A DNA stretch of 64,000 nucleotides from an uncultured Clostridia bacterium (GTDB lineage: Bacteria; Bacillota; Clostridia; UBA1381; UBA9506): positions 1 through 64,000 of the forward strand of contig CAKSBF010000012.1 of assembly GCA_934438075.1 (NCBI GenBank), given 5' to 3'. Under the pieces are notes generated by a model. That model was not told the DNA's origin. It searched no databases and worked only from the letters and a program-made list of their open reading frames with translations. A program made the position numbers and the translations under genes. Of the stretch, positions 19,523-30,100 are shown one piece after another; position 1 is the first letter of the stretch, and each line of letters opens with the position of its first letter.

Positions 19523-20398
19523 TCATCCCTTTACGCTGCCAACCACCAGCCCCTTTGCAAAGTATTTCTGGAAGAACGGAAATACTACCATCATAGGACC
19601 CGCAGCCAGGACAGCTGTTGCATATTTCAAAGTTTCCGCCGGAAGCTGATTACCCACAAGCATCTCCATATTCGTACCTTGCATTTCCTTAATGTATGTT
19701 GCTTCATTAATAATTCTTTGCAGCAAATACTGCAGGGAATATAAATTGTTGTTTCTAATGTAAAGCAATGAGGTGTTCCAGTCATTCCACTTTGCCAACA
19801 TTGTCAGAAATGCAATACAGGCAATAATTGGCTTGGAGAGCGGCAAAATAATTTTGGCATAAATCGTAAATTCACCCGCGCCATCCAGTTTTGCCGATTC
19901 CATAAGCGCAACAGGCAAATCCTTAAAATATGTCCTGAATAAAATAACATTCCACGCGCTCACAAGCCCCGGAAAAATATAAATCCAAAAAGTATTTCCC
20001 AGTTTTAAATACTGTGTATTTAAAATATATGACGGAACCATTCCGCCCGAGAAAAACATAGTAATCAGCAAATAAATAATAACAGATTTTTTATGCTTAT
20101 AATAACTCACAGAAAGTGGATATGCCATAAGGGTTTGCACAAAAACGGAAAGCGCTGTTCCCACAACCGAATATAATATTGTTACCTTATAGGAAGCCAA
20201 AATCTGGTGCGAATTTCCGAAAGCCATTCTGTATGCATCCAAACTCCACGCACTGGGCAACAGCTTATAGCCTTCATTTAAAACAACGCTTTCGCTCGAA
20301 AAAGATACCGAAATCATCAGAAGGACGGGAACGACAAACGTCAGACTTAATAAGATTAACAACACATTTAAAAAGGTATAACCAACTTTATTTTTCAT
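19523..20398 (-). CDS. Carbohydrate ABC transporter permease, LplC/YtcP type
   Basis: A 291-residue membrane protein with six predicted helices, the first at about residues 10-32 (FLNVLLILLSLTFVVPVLLM). The cytoplasmic EAA loop that docks the ATPase is visible (ALMESAKLDGAGEFTIYAKI). The C-terminus ends in the FPFFQKYFAKGLVVGSVKG tail that is typical of LplC/YtcP permeases of the CUT1 family. It should form a heterodimer with the product of the gene 17 nt upstream and take oligosaccharides from the lipoprotein encoded next. AAGGAGAGG precedes the ATG. Confidence 0.92.
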   Translation of the reverse strand: MKNKVGYTFLNVLLILLSLTFVVPVLLMISVSFSSESVVLNEGYKLLPSAWSLDAYRMAFGNSHQILASYKVTILYSVVGTALSVFVQTLMAYPLSVSYYKHKKSVIIYLLITMFFSGGMVPSYILNTQYLKLGNTFWIYIFPGLVSAWNVILFRTYFKDLPVALMESAKLDGAGEFTIYAKIILPLSKPIIACIAFLTMLAKWNDWNTSLLYIRNNNLYSLQYLLQRIINEATYIKEMQGTNMEMLVGNQLPAETLKYATAVLAAGPMMVVFPFFQKYFAKGLVVGSVKG

Positions 20399-20415
20399 GG
20401 TTTTCTGTCCTCTCC

Positions 20416-21333
20416 TTAAAACATACTCTTGTCCGCATCTATTTTTTTAATCACCATATTGCTCCCCACAAGAAGTATCACACCAACCAGCGACTGGAAC
20501 AAACCCACCGCTGCGGTACGACCCATGCTCGTACCTTCCTGCAACGCTCTGAAAACATATGTATTGAAAATATCGGTTGTATCGTATAAAAGAGCAACAT
20601 TACGCGGTATCTGGTAAAACAGCCCGAAATCTCCGCCCAATGCATTACCCAGTCCCATGATAATCTGCAGGCAAATCAGTGAGGAAAGCTCCGGTAAAAT
20701 AATATGAACAATTTGCTTTCGTTTGTTTGCACCATCTATCTTCGCCGCATCAAAGAGGCTGTCGTCAATGCCCACCATAGCTGCATAATACAAGAGACTT
20801 GCATAGCCGGTTCCTTTCCAAAGGTTGGTAATCGTGAGAATTACCGGCCAGTACTTGCTCTCTGAATACCACGAAATTGATTCTTTTCCCAACGCTGTTA
20901 ATATATTATTAAACACCCCTGTAGTCGGCGCCAAAAAAACATATACGATGTAAGAAACCAAGACCATTGACATAAATGTCGGCAAAATAGCAGTCGTCTG
21001 ATAATATTTCAGCAACTTTGTGCTCCTAATGTTGTAACACATAATGGCGAAAAAGATGGCCGCTATATTGCCCGTTACCAAAAACAGCACCGAATAGCCT
21101 AACGTGTTTCGCATCAAGAGTCCAAAATCATCTGACATAAAGAAAAATTTAAAATTGTCCAAACCTACCCATTGACTCCCAAAAATACCCAAATTTGGAT
21201 TAAAATTTTTAAATGCAATAATAACACCTGCCATAGGCAAATAATTAAATATTAAAACCAAAAGAAACCCCGGCAAAATCATAAGATTAAGCTCCATGTT
21301 ATCCCTCAGTTTCGTGTTTTTGTTTCTGCGCAT
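20416..21333 (-). CDS. Carbohydrate ABC transporter permease, LplB type
   Basis: A 305-residue membrane protein of the CUT1 class. The N-terminal helix (LMILPGFLLVLIFNYLPMAG) and following GVIIAFKNFNP motif are diagnostic of LplB-type permeases. The EAA loop reads SLFDAAKIDGANKRKQIVHI. The ATG at 21333 is preferred because GGAGG lies 10 nt upstream; the TTG at 21342 falls only 1 nt after that site. It is followed by the LplC-type gene and preceded by the sensor kinase gene, all in the same direction. Confidence 0.92.
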   Translation of the reverse strand: MRRNKNTKLRDNMELNLMILPGFLLVLIFNYLPMAGVIIAFKNFNPNLGIFGSQWVGLDNFKFFFMSDDFGLLMRNTLGYSVLFLVTGNIAAIFFAIMCYNIRSTKLLKYYQTTAILPTFMSMVLVSYIVYVFLAPTTGVFNNILTALGKESISWYSESKYWPVILTITNLWKGTGYASLLYYAAMVGIDDSLFDAAKIDGANKRKQIVHIILPELSSLICLQIIMGLGNALGGDFGLFYQIPRNVALLYDTTDIFNTYVFRALQEGTSMGRTAAVGLFQSLVGVILLVGSNMVIKKIDADKSMF

Positions 21334-21356
21334 GCTTCTCAAGCCTCCATTACATT

Positions 21357-23051
21357 TTACAAATTTCTGATCGGAATAATAATTTTAAATTCCGTAAATC
21401 GACCCACTTCGCTGCGAATAGTAATTTGAACATCATTTCCGTAAATCAGTCTCAGTCTTGCAAATACGTTCTTAATGCCGATTTTTTCACGGTCTAAATG
21501 TCCGTCGTCATTTGTGCTTTGATAAATCTGTGTGATTTTATCTTCATCCATGCCGACACCGTTATCAAAAACCGTAATTTGCAGATTTTGATCCTCTTTA
21601 TAAACCCTCACCAAAACCTCACCGCCGCGGTCTTTAATACCATAAAAAACAGCATTTTCTACCAATGGCTGCAAAATCATTTTAATAATTTGCAGATTTT
21701 CAGTCTCCGCGCTGCACTCAATCTTATAATCAAAACTTGCATAGCGGTATTGCAGAAAAGTCATATAATCTTTTAAAAAATCCAGTTCTTCCCGAACGGT
21801 TACAAAAACATTTTCTGAAATATAACTATAGCGGATAATTCTTGTAAGCTTTGTCAGCATAGCAACACAATTGCTTCCGTAGCCATATTCCTTAAGCATT
21901 TCCGTACCTAAAACAGTAAGAGAGTTGTTGATAAAATGCGGCGTAATTTGTTTTTGCAGTGCCTTCTGCTGCATATCATTATAATCTACAATCCGACCCG
22001 CAATATCCTGCTTCAGCTTTTCATTATAGTTAATTAAATAAATAATCTTTTCGCTAATATACTTAATCTCATTATTTTTCAGGTTTTTGGGCAAGCGTTT
22101 CATGTCAAGCGCATTAATTAGGACCGATATGAAAGACAGGCTGTCGCTTGAAGTAAAATATGCCGCTGCAACAATTAAGGCAAAGCATGCTATAAATATC
22201 AGAATAAAGATAAAATGCATGTTTTGAAGATCGGTAATATATGTAAGTCCCGAGGAACAGATAATATATCTAAAATTATAGTATTGTGAATTTTGACATA
22301 CATACACACAATTTTGCTTTTTGTTATAGCCCTCATCACTGCTGATTTGTGCAAACCAATCAGGCTTTTCATAATAACCGTTGGAAAACATTATCTCATC
22401 ATTCATGAGAATATAAACAGTTGCTTCCTTGCTGATAAATTCTTCAAATTGGTTTTTAATATTACGAATATTCAGTTCAATGGCAACATAGCTTTTGCTC
22501 CCTGGCTGTTTTTTAATAAAAAACACAGACTGCAAATAGTTTTGCTTGCTTTTACGAAAAACAATTTTATAATCATTTACAAAACCTTCTTCCAAATTGT
22601 CAAGCCAATAAGAATTTTCCAAATCTTCTCTTGCAACGATTCCTTCAGATGTAAAAATCACATTATTTTTCAGGTTACACAGGTATATGTTATTGATTGC
22701 TTTATTATAATAGCTATTAAAAAAATTCAGTAATTGGTTCTCCTGCTCTGCATTTAATGTTTTTTTATCATTTAAGCTAAAAAACAGCTTTGCATCAAAA
22801 TTCAGAAAAAGGTTTGCCGCCAAATATTCTGCTTCTCTAAAAATGTTTTCAAAAATAACCGCAGATTTTTTCAGTTCTACTCTGCTCTCGCTTAAAAACA
22901 TTTTTCTCGAGAATGCGCCGATACAGTTATAAGCGATCGTTATAACCAAAATAACAATTACAAATAAAATGGTAAAAACCTTTAAGGTTCTCATTATCAC
23001 AACACTGTTTAAACCATATTTTTTTAACTGCTTTATAAGATTATTTCTCAT
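21357..23051 (-). CDS. YesM-type sensor histidine kinase
   Basis: A 564-residue membrane kinase. Two transmembrane helices (about 23-45 and 278-300) flank an extracellular sensor region of about 230 residues. A HAMP-like linker leads to the His_kinase domain with phospho-acceptor H372 in LQKQITPHFINNSL, and an ATP-binding domain with the N-box LQPLVENAVFYGI and G-box FDNGVGM. It should sense the polysaccharide signal or a binding-protein complex and phosphorylate the response regulator encoded immediately upstream. The ATG at 23051 overlaps the regulator's TGA by four bases (ATGA), so translation is coupled. Confidence 0.92.
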   Translation of the reverse strand: MRNNLIKQLKKYGLNSVVIMRTLKVFTILFVIVILVITIAYNCIGAFSRKMFLSESRVELKKSAVIFENIFREAEYLAANLFLNFDAKLFFSLNDKKTLNAEQENQLLNFFNSYYNKAINNIYLCNLKNNVIFTSEGIVAREDLENSYWLDNLEEGFVNDYKIVFRKSKQNYLQSVFFIKKQPGSKSYVAIELNIRNIKNQFEEFISKEATVYILMNDEIMFSNGYYEKPDWFAQISSDEGYNKKQNCVYVCQNSQYYNFRYIICSSGLTYITDLQNMHFIFILIFIACFALIVAAAYFTSSDSLSFISVLINALDMKRLPKNLKNNEIKYISEKIIYLINYNEKLKQDIAGRIVDYNDMQQKALQKQITPHFINNSLTVLGTEMLKEYGYGSNCVAMLTKLTRIIRYSYISENVFVTVREELDFLKDYMTFLQYRYASFDYKIECSAETENLQIIKMILQPLVENAVFYGIKDRGGEVLVRVYKEDQNLQITVFDNGVGMDEDKITQIYQSTNDDGHLDREKIGIKNVFARLRLIYGNDVQITIRSEVGRFTEFKIIIPIRNL

Positions 23052-24274
23052 GGCTCATCTCTCACATTAGAAGAAGGCAATTTTTTATATTCGCTGACAG
23101 AATATCCGGTATATTTTTTAAACGCCCTTCTAAATGCCCTTTCATCTCGATATCCTACCTGGTCGCATATTTCACTGATTTTTTGTCCCGCCTCCGCGAG
23201 TTCCATCGCTTGTTTCATTCTGCGTTCATAAAGATATGTTGTAAGTGATTTTCCAATATGCTCTTTAAAAATTTTAGATAAATAAATCGGATTTACATGG
23301 ATTCGCTCCGCAATCTCACTTCGGATAATCGGTCTGTTGTAATTTTCCTCTAAAATCCTAACTGCAGTCCTTACAATAACCGGCAATTCTGCCGTAGAAA
23401 TATCTTGCTCAATAGGATTAACTTGTTTTTCATATTCATCATCAACACCGTTTCCTAAGCAGGCATCCTGTAAGTAAATACTCTGAGAAATAATGGAATT
23501 TACCCGAAGCCCAAAACAACCTTCAATTTCCTGCCCCAAGCTTTTCTCATCAATGCTGACATGTCTGCCATGATGAAAAAGAAGAAAACTCAATTCTCCC
23601 TTTCCGCTGTCTATTACATCTACAAAAAGGTGCGGGTTCAGTAATTTTATAAGGCCGAGAAGCGCTCGTTTTACTCGCTCATGCTGGTATTTTCGATCAT
23701 TGACATTCAATTCATCAGCTTCATCAAGAAAAATAGACAGCTTAAGGCACTGCGCCGTATAAAAATCATTTTGTTCAAACTCATGATAGTTGCCGGCAGC
23801 CTCTCCGCAGGAAGAAAAATTATTTTCAAACAAATCATAAAAAAACATTGTGAGCATCAGTTCATCATACTCACCGTCAACTTCATTTTTCAGAGACAAC
23901 TTGCTCCGGACGGCATCAATTGCCTCCAAAAACTCATTAATATCCACAAACTTGAGTAAATAGTACGACACGCCGTATTTCATCATTTCTTTTGCATATT
24001 CAAACTCAGAATATGCGCTCACAGCAATAATATTAATATAGGGTTTGTTTTCCGAAATATATTTTGCCACTTCTATTCCGGAAACCCGCGGCATCTTAAT
24101 ATCTGTTATCACAAGCTCCACATCTCGTTTTTCCAAAAAAGAGATTGCCTCATCTCCGTCTCGGAAAATCCCTGCAATTTCAAAATCTTTGCAATAATCT
24201 GTTACATACTTTTCTAAAAGCTCGCAGCTGACATATTCATCATCAACAATGATTAAGCTGTAAATATCAATCAC
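23048..24274 (-). CDS. YesN-type response regulator with AraC DNA-binding domain
   Basis: A 408-residue cytoplasmic regulator. The receiver domain (about 5-120) has the acidic pocket D11-D12, phospho-acceptor D58 (LVITDIKMP) and conserved K108. The C-terminal 100 residues hold two AraC-type helix-turn-helix motifs (IIRSEIAERIHVNPIYLSK and KISEICDQVGYRDERAFRR). The middle segment is the variable linker of this family. The start is GTG at 24274; the upstream gene's TGA overlaps it (GTGA). The GAGGAG site sits only 2 nt before it, which is unusually close, so initiation may depend on coupling. It likely activates the transporter and surface-protein operon. Confidence 0.9.
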   Translation of the reverse strand: MIDIYSLIIVDDEYVSCELLEKYVTDYCKDFEIAGIFRDGDEAISFLEKRDVELVITDIKMPRVSGIEVAKYISENKPYINIIAVSAYSEFEYAKEMMKYGVSYYLLKFVDINEFLEAIDAVRSKLSLKNEVDGEYDELMLTMFFYDLFENNFSSCGEAAGNYHEFEQNDFYTAQCLKLSIFLDEADELNVNDRKYQHERVKRALLGLIKLLNPHLFVDVIDSGKGELSFLLFHHGRHVSIDEKSLGQEIEGCFGLRVNSIISQSIYLQDACLGNGVDDEYEKQVNPIEQDISTAELPVIVRTAVRILEENYNRPIIRSEIAERIHVNPIYLSKIFKEHIGKSLTTYLYERRMKQAMELAEAGQKISEICDQVGYRDERAFRRAFKKYTGYSVSEYKKLPSSNVRDEP

Positions 24275-26328
24275 ATCTCCTCTTTAGCAGAATATCTAAT
24301 AAATTTTTGAAGAAATCCGGGAACCTTGTCATAATGAACATTATTTTCATATTCATAAACAGAAAATGCACTTTGGATAAAGCTGCCCTTTCCAATATGA
24401 ATATTGTCTTTAATGGTGTGTCCGCTGAAAGGTATCTCCTTCATGTTTTTATACGTTTCAAGCAGCGGATATTTTTCTCGCCACTTTTTCTGTGTTTCCT
24501 CATCGAAATCAAACTCCGGATAGGTATATGGATCATAAGAGTAATCTATCCCCAGTTCGCGGTGGAAAATGGCATTTACATCAATAAAAACATTCCCGAT
24601 AACCTTGTCATAAAAGGCGCATATATTCACAAAAACCGCGTCATTCACATCACTTTTTTGGAAAATATTTCCGACAATCTCCGTCCCTGAGTGTCCGTCC
24701 AGATACAAATCGTAGGTTTCGCTTCTGAAACCTCTTGCCCCCTCGTTCACATTGCACCGCTCAGAACCATTATCATGAAAATAATTGTTTCTGAAAACCG
24801 TACCAAACGTATTTCTGGATGAAAATCTCGAACCGCAGTAAACCGCACCATTATCATAACTGTCTCTGCAGCAGTTGAATATCTCGCAATATTCAACAAC
24901 ATTTTCATTCCCTGTCAGCTCAATCGCCATTTGAGGCGAATTATAAATTTTGCAGAAAGAAACGGTGTTGCCGCAGCCGAATACATGAATCCCCGGACGG
25001 TAGGTTTTTTCTAATCTGTTGTAATCATGAATGTCGCAGCCCACAATACGGTTGTTTCCTCTCAAAAGCTTTTTGCGGTCTCCACCGTCCAAAATAACGC
25101 CGCCGCAGCCGATATGATAAATCTCACAGTCAAAAAGCAAGTTGTCATACCCGCCGTTTCGAAAAGTCATGGGATTGTTGTGCGTCTGTGCCTTTAAACT
25201 GCCTATTTTTCTTTTTTCAGGTATCAAGTCGCCATCGTGCACATTGTTAACTACCTCACGATAACCGACGCCGAAGGAAACCGCAACCATGCCAATATTC
25301 CTGAAAATACAGTTTTTGATGGAGGTGCCGGTGCACCCCTCCGAATAAACCGCCATTCCCCTCATGTTTTCAAAAATAATTCCTCCTATTGAAACGCCGC
25401 TCACATTTTCCATGGCAAGCATCGGCGTTTTCAGATATGATACCCGGATTTTGGTATTCCGACAAAAGTTATTCAGCGGATAGTAGTACAAAATCAGAGT
25501 TTCGCTGTCAATATAGTATTCCCCCGGCGTGTCAAGTTCTTCCAAAAGATTGCAAAAGCTGTATGTATTACAATATTTCCCCCATTCAATTTTAAAGGCA
25601 TCGTCCAAATAGACTTCTTTCCTTTGAACATCTATTTTTTTAACCGGTACCGTCATATCAAAAAAACCGGAATTGAGCGGTCCGAAAACAAACGCATCCT
25701 TTGCATTTGCCCAACGGTCTGCCTGCGGAAAATCGTATTTCATAATAGGATATGTATCCTCTGTTTTCACACTAGCGCCATACGGATCATCAGTTTCCGG
25801 AAAATAGCCCTTCATAACATTTCTGACAAGATTTTCCTTTTTTATCTTTATTCTTTTTCCGTCCTTTGGAAAAAAGACTCTCTTTGCCTCGCGGTTATCA
25901 ACAAAAAGCTCTATTTCCGCAGGAAGAATATCGTAAAGCGAGCCTCTGGTCCGACGAAGCCCATATTCTTTAATGCCATATTTCTTCAAATCTATGCATA
26001 AAAGCTTATCTTCAAATCCCGGTTTAATGCGATGGTGCGGATCCTGATCGGTAATTTTTTCAAACTCCTCTGCCGGGAGCTTAATACCGCCCGAGAAAAT
26101 GACCTCTTTTTCGTTTCTTGCCTTGATAACAATTTTTGCCCTGCCCTTTTGCAGAAAACGCTCTGTAATCTCAAACGTATCCTTCCACTCATATTCACCG
26201 TTTTCCAGCCAAATCCGGATTTCATCATAGCTGTTTCGCAGCTCATTTGCCTCCGAAAGCGCTTTGCGCAGGCTTTCTGCAATCTGTTCATTTTCTTGCT
26301 TTCTCACATCAATTTCATAAATCTTCAT
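24271..26328 (-). CDS. Cytoplasmic right-handed beta-helix protein, GH141-like
   Basis: A 685-residue protein with no signal peptide. It shares the layout of the secreted protein at 7382-10723: an N-terminal segment with WLENGEYEW and FSGG, then an inserted domain with ELFVDNREAKRVFFP, the conserved stretch CNLLEELDTPGEYYID, and a series of short beta-helix rungs (GTSIKNCIFRNIGMVAVSFG and others). This is closest to GH141-like beta-helix hydrolases among the families I know; the catalytic pair is not identifiable by eye. The ATG at 26328 is chosen tentatively: AAAGGG lies 12 nt upstream, whereas an in-frame ATG at 26349 has no ribosome site and falls in a 6-bp inverted repeat (ATCGTG/CACGAT). 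It is coupled by overlap to the response regulator gene. Confidence 0.72.
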   Translation of the reverse strand: MKIYEIDVRKQENEQIAESLRKALSEANELRNSYDEIRIWLENGEYEWKDTFEITERFLQKGRAKIVIKARNEKEVIFSGGIKLPAEEFEKITDQDPHHRIKPGFEDKLLCIDLKKYGIKEYGLRRTRGSLYDILPAEIELFVDNREAKRVFFPKDGKRIKIKKENLVRNVMKGYFPETDDPYGASVKTEDTYPIMKYDFPQADRWANAKDAFVFGPLNSGFFDMTVPVKKIDVQRKEVYLDDAFKIEWGKYCNTYSFCNLLEELDTPGEYYIDSETLILYYYPLNNFCRNTKIRVSYLKTPMLAMENVSGVSIGGIIFENMRGMAVYSEGCTGTSIKNCIFRNIGMVAVSFGVGYREVVNNVHDGDLIPEKRKIGSLKAQTHNNPMTFRNGGYDNLLFDCEIYHIGCGGVILDGGDRKKLLRGNNRIVGCDIHDYNRLEKTYRPGIHVFGCGNTVSFCKIYNSPQMAIELTGNENVVEYCEIFNCCRDSYDNGAVYCGSRFSSRNTFGTVFRNNYFHDNGSERCNVNEGARGFRSETYDLYLDGHSGTEIVGNIFQKSDVNDAVFVNICAFYDKVIGNVFIDVNAIFHRELGIDYSYDPYTYPEFDFDEETQKKWREKYPLLETYKNMKEIPFSGHTIKDNIHIGKGSFIQSAFSVYEYENNVHYDKVPGFLQKFIRYSAKEEM

Positions 26329-26390
26329 CAAATAATCCAACCCTTTCATCGTGACAAATCAACAGAGCACGATTTTTCCGCATTTTGTTC

Positions 26391-26969
26391 TTATATACAT
26401 GTCTCTTGCGGCGTCCACATTGTTAAAAAAGAACACTCGTTAAACAGATTCAGCTCACTGTCCTCCTTAAAAAACTCGCCGCACACAGAAAAATGAAAAC
26501 CGTATTTCATAACATTTCTCATCTTTGGTTTTGATATTCCTTTTTTTACGGAAACATAACCGATTGAGTTGCTGTCCCCCCGATAATCCATATAGATTTC
26601 AAAACCCGGCTGCACCAACGGATAGAACAATGCCGAAACATCCTTTCCGCAAATAATAAGCTCATCCCCATCCTGAACCGGTATTCTTAAGCTCTCCTGC
26701 AATTTTTCGCCGTTATACAGGATATCCCCCTCCGCATCCAGATAAACGCCGACTCCGAAATCCTTTACTTCTCCCAGGCACAAGTCTGCAAAACAGCAGC
26801 CGACGTAGCCGCCCTGCTCTGTAAGATTGATTACGCTCATAGGCTCTATCCAAAGATTTTCTTCAAACGGCTGAGCACCGTTAATCGCTACTTCATAATG
26901 TTTTTCACGACTGCTGTTAAAATCTGTAAAAAGCCTTGTATGATATATGGAATGTATTCTTTTAAACAT
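26391..26969 (-). CDS. Hypothetical protein, first gene of the operon
   Basis: A 192-residue protein that I do not recognise. It has no signal peptide or membrane helix, is acidic, and looks mainly beta-stranded with several cysteines (GCCFADLCLGEV; ELIICGKDV). A good ribosome site (GAGGTG, 8 nt before the ATG) and a promoter-like sequence upstream support a real gene. It stands at the head of the operon with the beta-helix enzyme, the two-component system and the ABC transporter. A role in oligosaccharide sensing or processing would fit but is not shown. Confidence 0.7.
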   Translation of the reverse strand: MFKRIHSIYHTRLFTDFNSSREKHYEVAINGAQPFEENLWIEPMSVINLTEQGGYVGCCFADLCLGEVKDFGVGVYLDAEGDILYNGEKLQESLRIPVQDGDELIICGKDVSALFYPLVQPGFEIYMDYRGDSNSIGYVSVKKGISKPKMRNVMKYGFHFSVCGEFFKEDSELNLFNECSFLTMWTPQETCI

Positions 26970-26989
26970 TGTAATTTCACCTCAATCTT

Positions 26990-27018
26990 ATTCTACTTTA
27001 CATTTGATACTTTGTACA
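26990..27018 (-). promoter_or_regulatory. Candidate promoter of the first polysaccharide operon
   Basis: On the minus strand TGTACA (27018-27013, 4/6) and TAGAAT (26995-26990, 5/6) are separated by 17 bp. The predicted start site would leave a very short leader before the GAGGTG ribosome site, which weakens the call. Confidence 0.4.
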
Positions 27019-27072
27019 GGGCTTAAAATAACTTTTTACAATGCATCCGGCAACAAAAAGTTCTTTTCAACC

Positions 27073-27101
27073 CTGTTATTATTTTGAAACTTTGTTACAA
27101 T
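27073..27101 (+). promoter_or_regulatory. Candidate promoter of the giant phosphoesterase gene
   Basis: TACAAT (27096-27101, 5/6 match to -10) lies 17 bp after CTGTTA (3/6 match to -35), about 35 bp before the ATG at 27136. The -35 is weak. Confidence 0.3.
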
Positions 27102-27135
27102 ATAGTTAAAAAATATAAGGAAAGGATGTAACACT

Positions 27136-30100
27136 ATGAAATTACTCAAAAAAGCCTTAGCCATTGTACTGGCTTCGGTAATGTGCTTATCCCTGAATGT
27201 CGCCGTACTGGCGGAAGAGGGTGACACGGCTGCGGATTTTTACGAAGCCACTTTGACCCCCGAAAATTATGCGGGCATTGTTTTTGATGTCCCGGGATAC
27301 AGCGGACACCCCAACGGAAGGCCGATAGAAGCGTATTATAACACGCGCTATCCATCAAACGCACTTTTACTTGCAGAATATGTCAGTATGATTACAAGTT
27401 ACAAAGTGCCGGTAAAATCCGCCCTTTCGGGTATTACAATGAATTGGAAATATAACACATCAGGACTTACGACAAGCAGAACCCTTCCTATTTTTTATGA
27501 TTTAAACCGGTTCGCTCCCGAAATTGCGGACGGTGTATACCAAAGCACAGACTCGGGATACACCGCCATTGCGGATTACTCTAAAAATTACTGGCCGGCA
27601 AGCGGTTATTCTTATACAGGCACGTCTTTTGCATCACAGCTTGCAGCGAATGAATCTACCGACAGTTCCGATTCGATACATACCTACGATTTGACGGAGA
27701 CTGTAATGGCAAAATATACTGCTGCCGATTGCAGTTCCGAGTATATCACTTTGGCAACGGGCAGAGAAACAAGTGAATATTCAAACTCTTCCTTTTACAT
27801 GCACTCCGATGAGTACATGCCTTCTCTCACCGTAAAATACCGTACCCAAGCTATTTTAGATTATATCAATGCGGCAACAGAAGACAGTATTTCCAAAGTA
27901 ATTAATGATATTGGTGCAATCGGCGTTTTATCCGGCGGCACGACTGATTATCAGGCTTATACACTCTTGTCCGACGCTGCGAAAAAAACAGTTGGCAAAA
28001 ATCTGCTTGCACTCATGCCTGATAACGGTTTTGCAACCATCTCAGCAGTTGCCGCGGCCTTTGGCAACGCAATGAATTTGCCGACCGTAACCTTTACAGT
28101 CTCTCCGGAAAACTATGCCATTGTGTTCATTGATGCAACAGATGGAGCAAGCGGCAATACCAGCACGCTCGATTTGCACTATAACATGCTTTATTCCGGC
28201 AGCGGTCCCCTTCGTTCTACGCGCATGAGTATTATTACAGGCTTTGAAGTACCGCTTAAGGAATATGTAACCAATTTAAAAGCAAACTACTCCTTTACAA
28301 ACGGAAATGCTGCTAACGGCAGAACACAGCCCTTTTTCTATGATTTAAACCGCTTTGCGCTTAGTGCTGAGGCCGGTCTCTATGATAGCACCACCGCCGC
28401 ATATACCGAGGCAACAAAATATACAAACTCCTACTGGGGCACCGGCGGATCTTTGAAAACAGCCTATGAATTTACTTATGCAGATGCCCAGGTACTTACC
28501 GATTCTGCAAAGTCTTTAGACATAACCAACAGTGTTTTGGGTTCCCTAAAAGCCGCTGAAAACAACTACCTCACACTTGCCACCGGGCAAGCAAACAGCA
28601 CCTATCTTAACTACCTCTTCGCCGTAAACAAAAGCGAAGGAATCCCCACGCTTACCTTGACTTATCTGGAAGCGGATTTATTAAATGCAATCAACGCAGC
28701 AACGGAAGATAACATCGCCTCTGTCCTTGATCAGCTTGCCAAAGCAGGTGCATTTTCCGAGACTCAAAGCGGCGCTGATTTATACCTTGGTCTCACCCCC
28801 TCCGGCAAGAAAGAAATCGGCAAAAATCTTTTACGGCAAAGACCCGAAGCAGGTTTTGCCTCTCTCACCGCTGTTCAAACAGCGTGGGATTTGAGCATGA
28901 CTTTAGAAAAAATCGAAACAGAAATCTCCCCAAGCAGCTATGCGGTCGTCTACACCACTACAACCTCCGGATCTTACGGTTATGGTTCCTACCACGACAA
29001 CTCGATAGCGAAACAAACGGGCGGAGACCTGATGAAAACCTATGTAAATAAGTGGGAAATGACGGATTTCACCAAAAAAGCATATGCAAATCTATATACA
29101 ACAAAAACAATTGCAGAATTTCAAATTCCTTTCAAAGGGTGTCTCTCCGAGATAAAGGCAAACTATGAATTGGCTGCTGTGCAAAACGGTAACAAAACCG
29201 GCTACAGCATTGATTTTGCCACGAAAGAAATGTCGCTGAGCAAGGTTCCGGCCGTCTATCAGGCAAGCTATGACGACTTCACCTCTGCTACAAACGAACA
29301 ATTCCAAAACTGGTATCGTTACGCGACCTCCGCTGACTGGCAAAAAGGACCGCAAAACGTTCAGGACAATTTTGTACCGAGCAGCAAAGCTTTTGAGCAA
29401 ACCATTGATTTAACCGATTGCGCATTGAAAAACTTTAAGGCCTCCTCTTCCGACTACATCACAACAAGAGCAGGCGGGGCCTCAATATATGACGGTTGGA
29501 GAATTACAAATATACCAACTGTAAAGCTTGCTTATACCGCATCAAGCGTTCTTGATTGCATTAACTCCGCAAGCGATACTGCTGCGCTGCTTGACGAGCT
29601 TGGATTATCAGGACTTTTAAATGCAAGCAAGTCTGGCTATGAAGGTTATAAGGGACTTAACCAAGACGGAAAGCAAAATGTTGCCGCCGCAGTCGGCGCA
29701 AAGCTTCAGACCGGGGGATATGCAAGCTATGCGGAATTTATCACAGCGTATGACAAGGCGGTTGAAAGCTATGTAAATAATGCCGTTAAAAATCCGAGCG
29801 TAAACATCAGTTTTGACAACGGCAACGTTTCAAACACAGGCACAAACTCTGCTGTTGTCCCCACACTCCACGGAACCCCAACCTATGTAACAGGGGCAAA
29901 CGGCTCAAAAGCACTTTCTATATCAAATACTTTCGGACAAGCCGCACAAAACTATCTTGATTTGGGCGAATATAAATTTAATAACAACAATTTTTCCATT
30001 GTGTTCTGGATGCGTGCCGTCAATGCAGGCATCGGTGAATTCGGACACGACGCCGAGAATTTGTCCCGCTGCTCAGCCGATGCAGTTGACTTTTCAAAAA

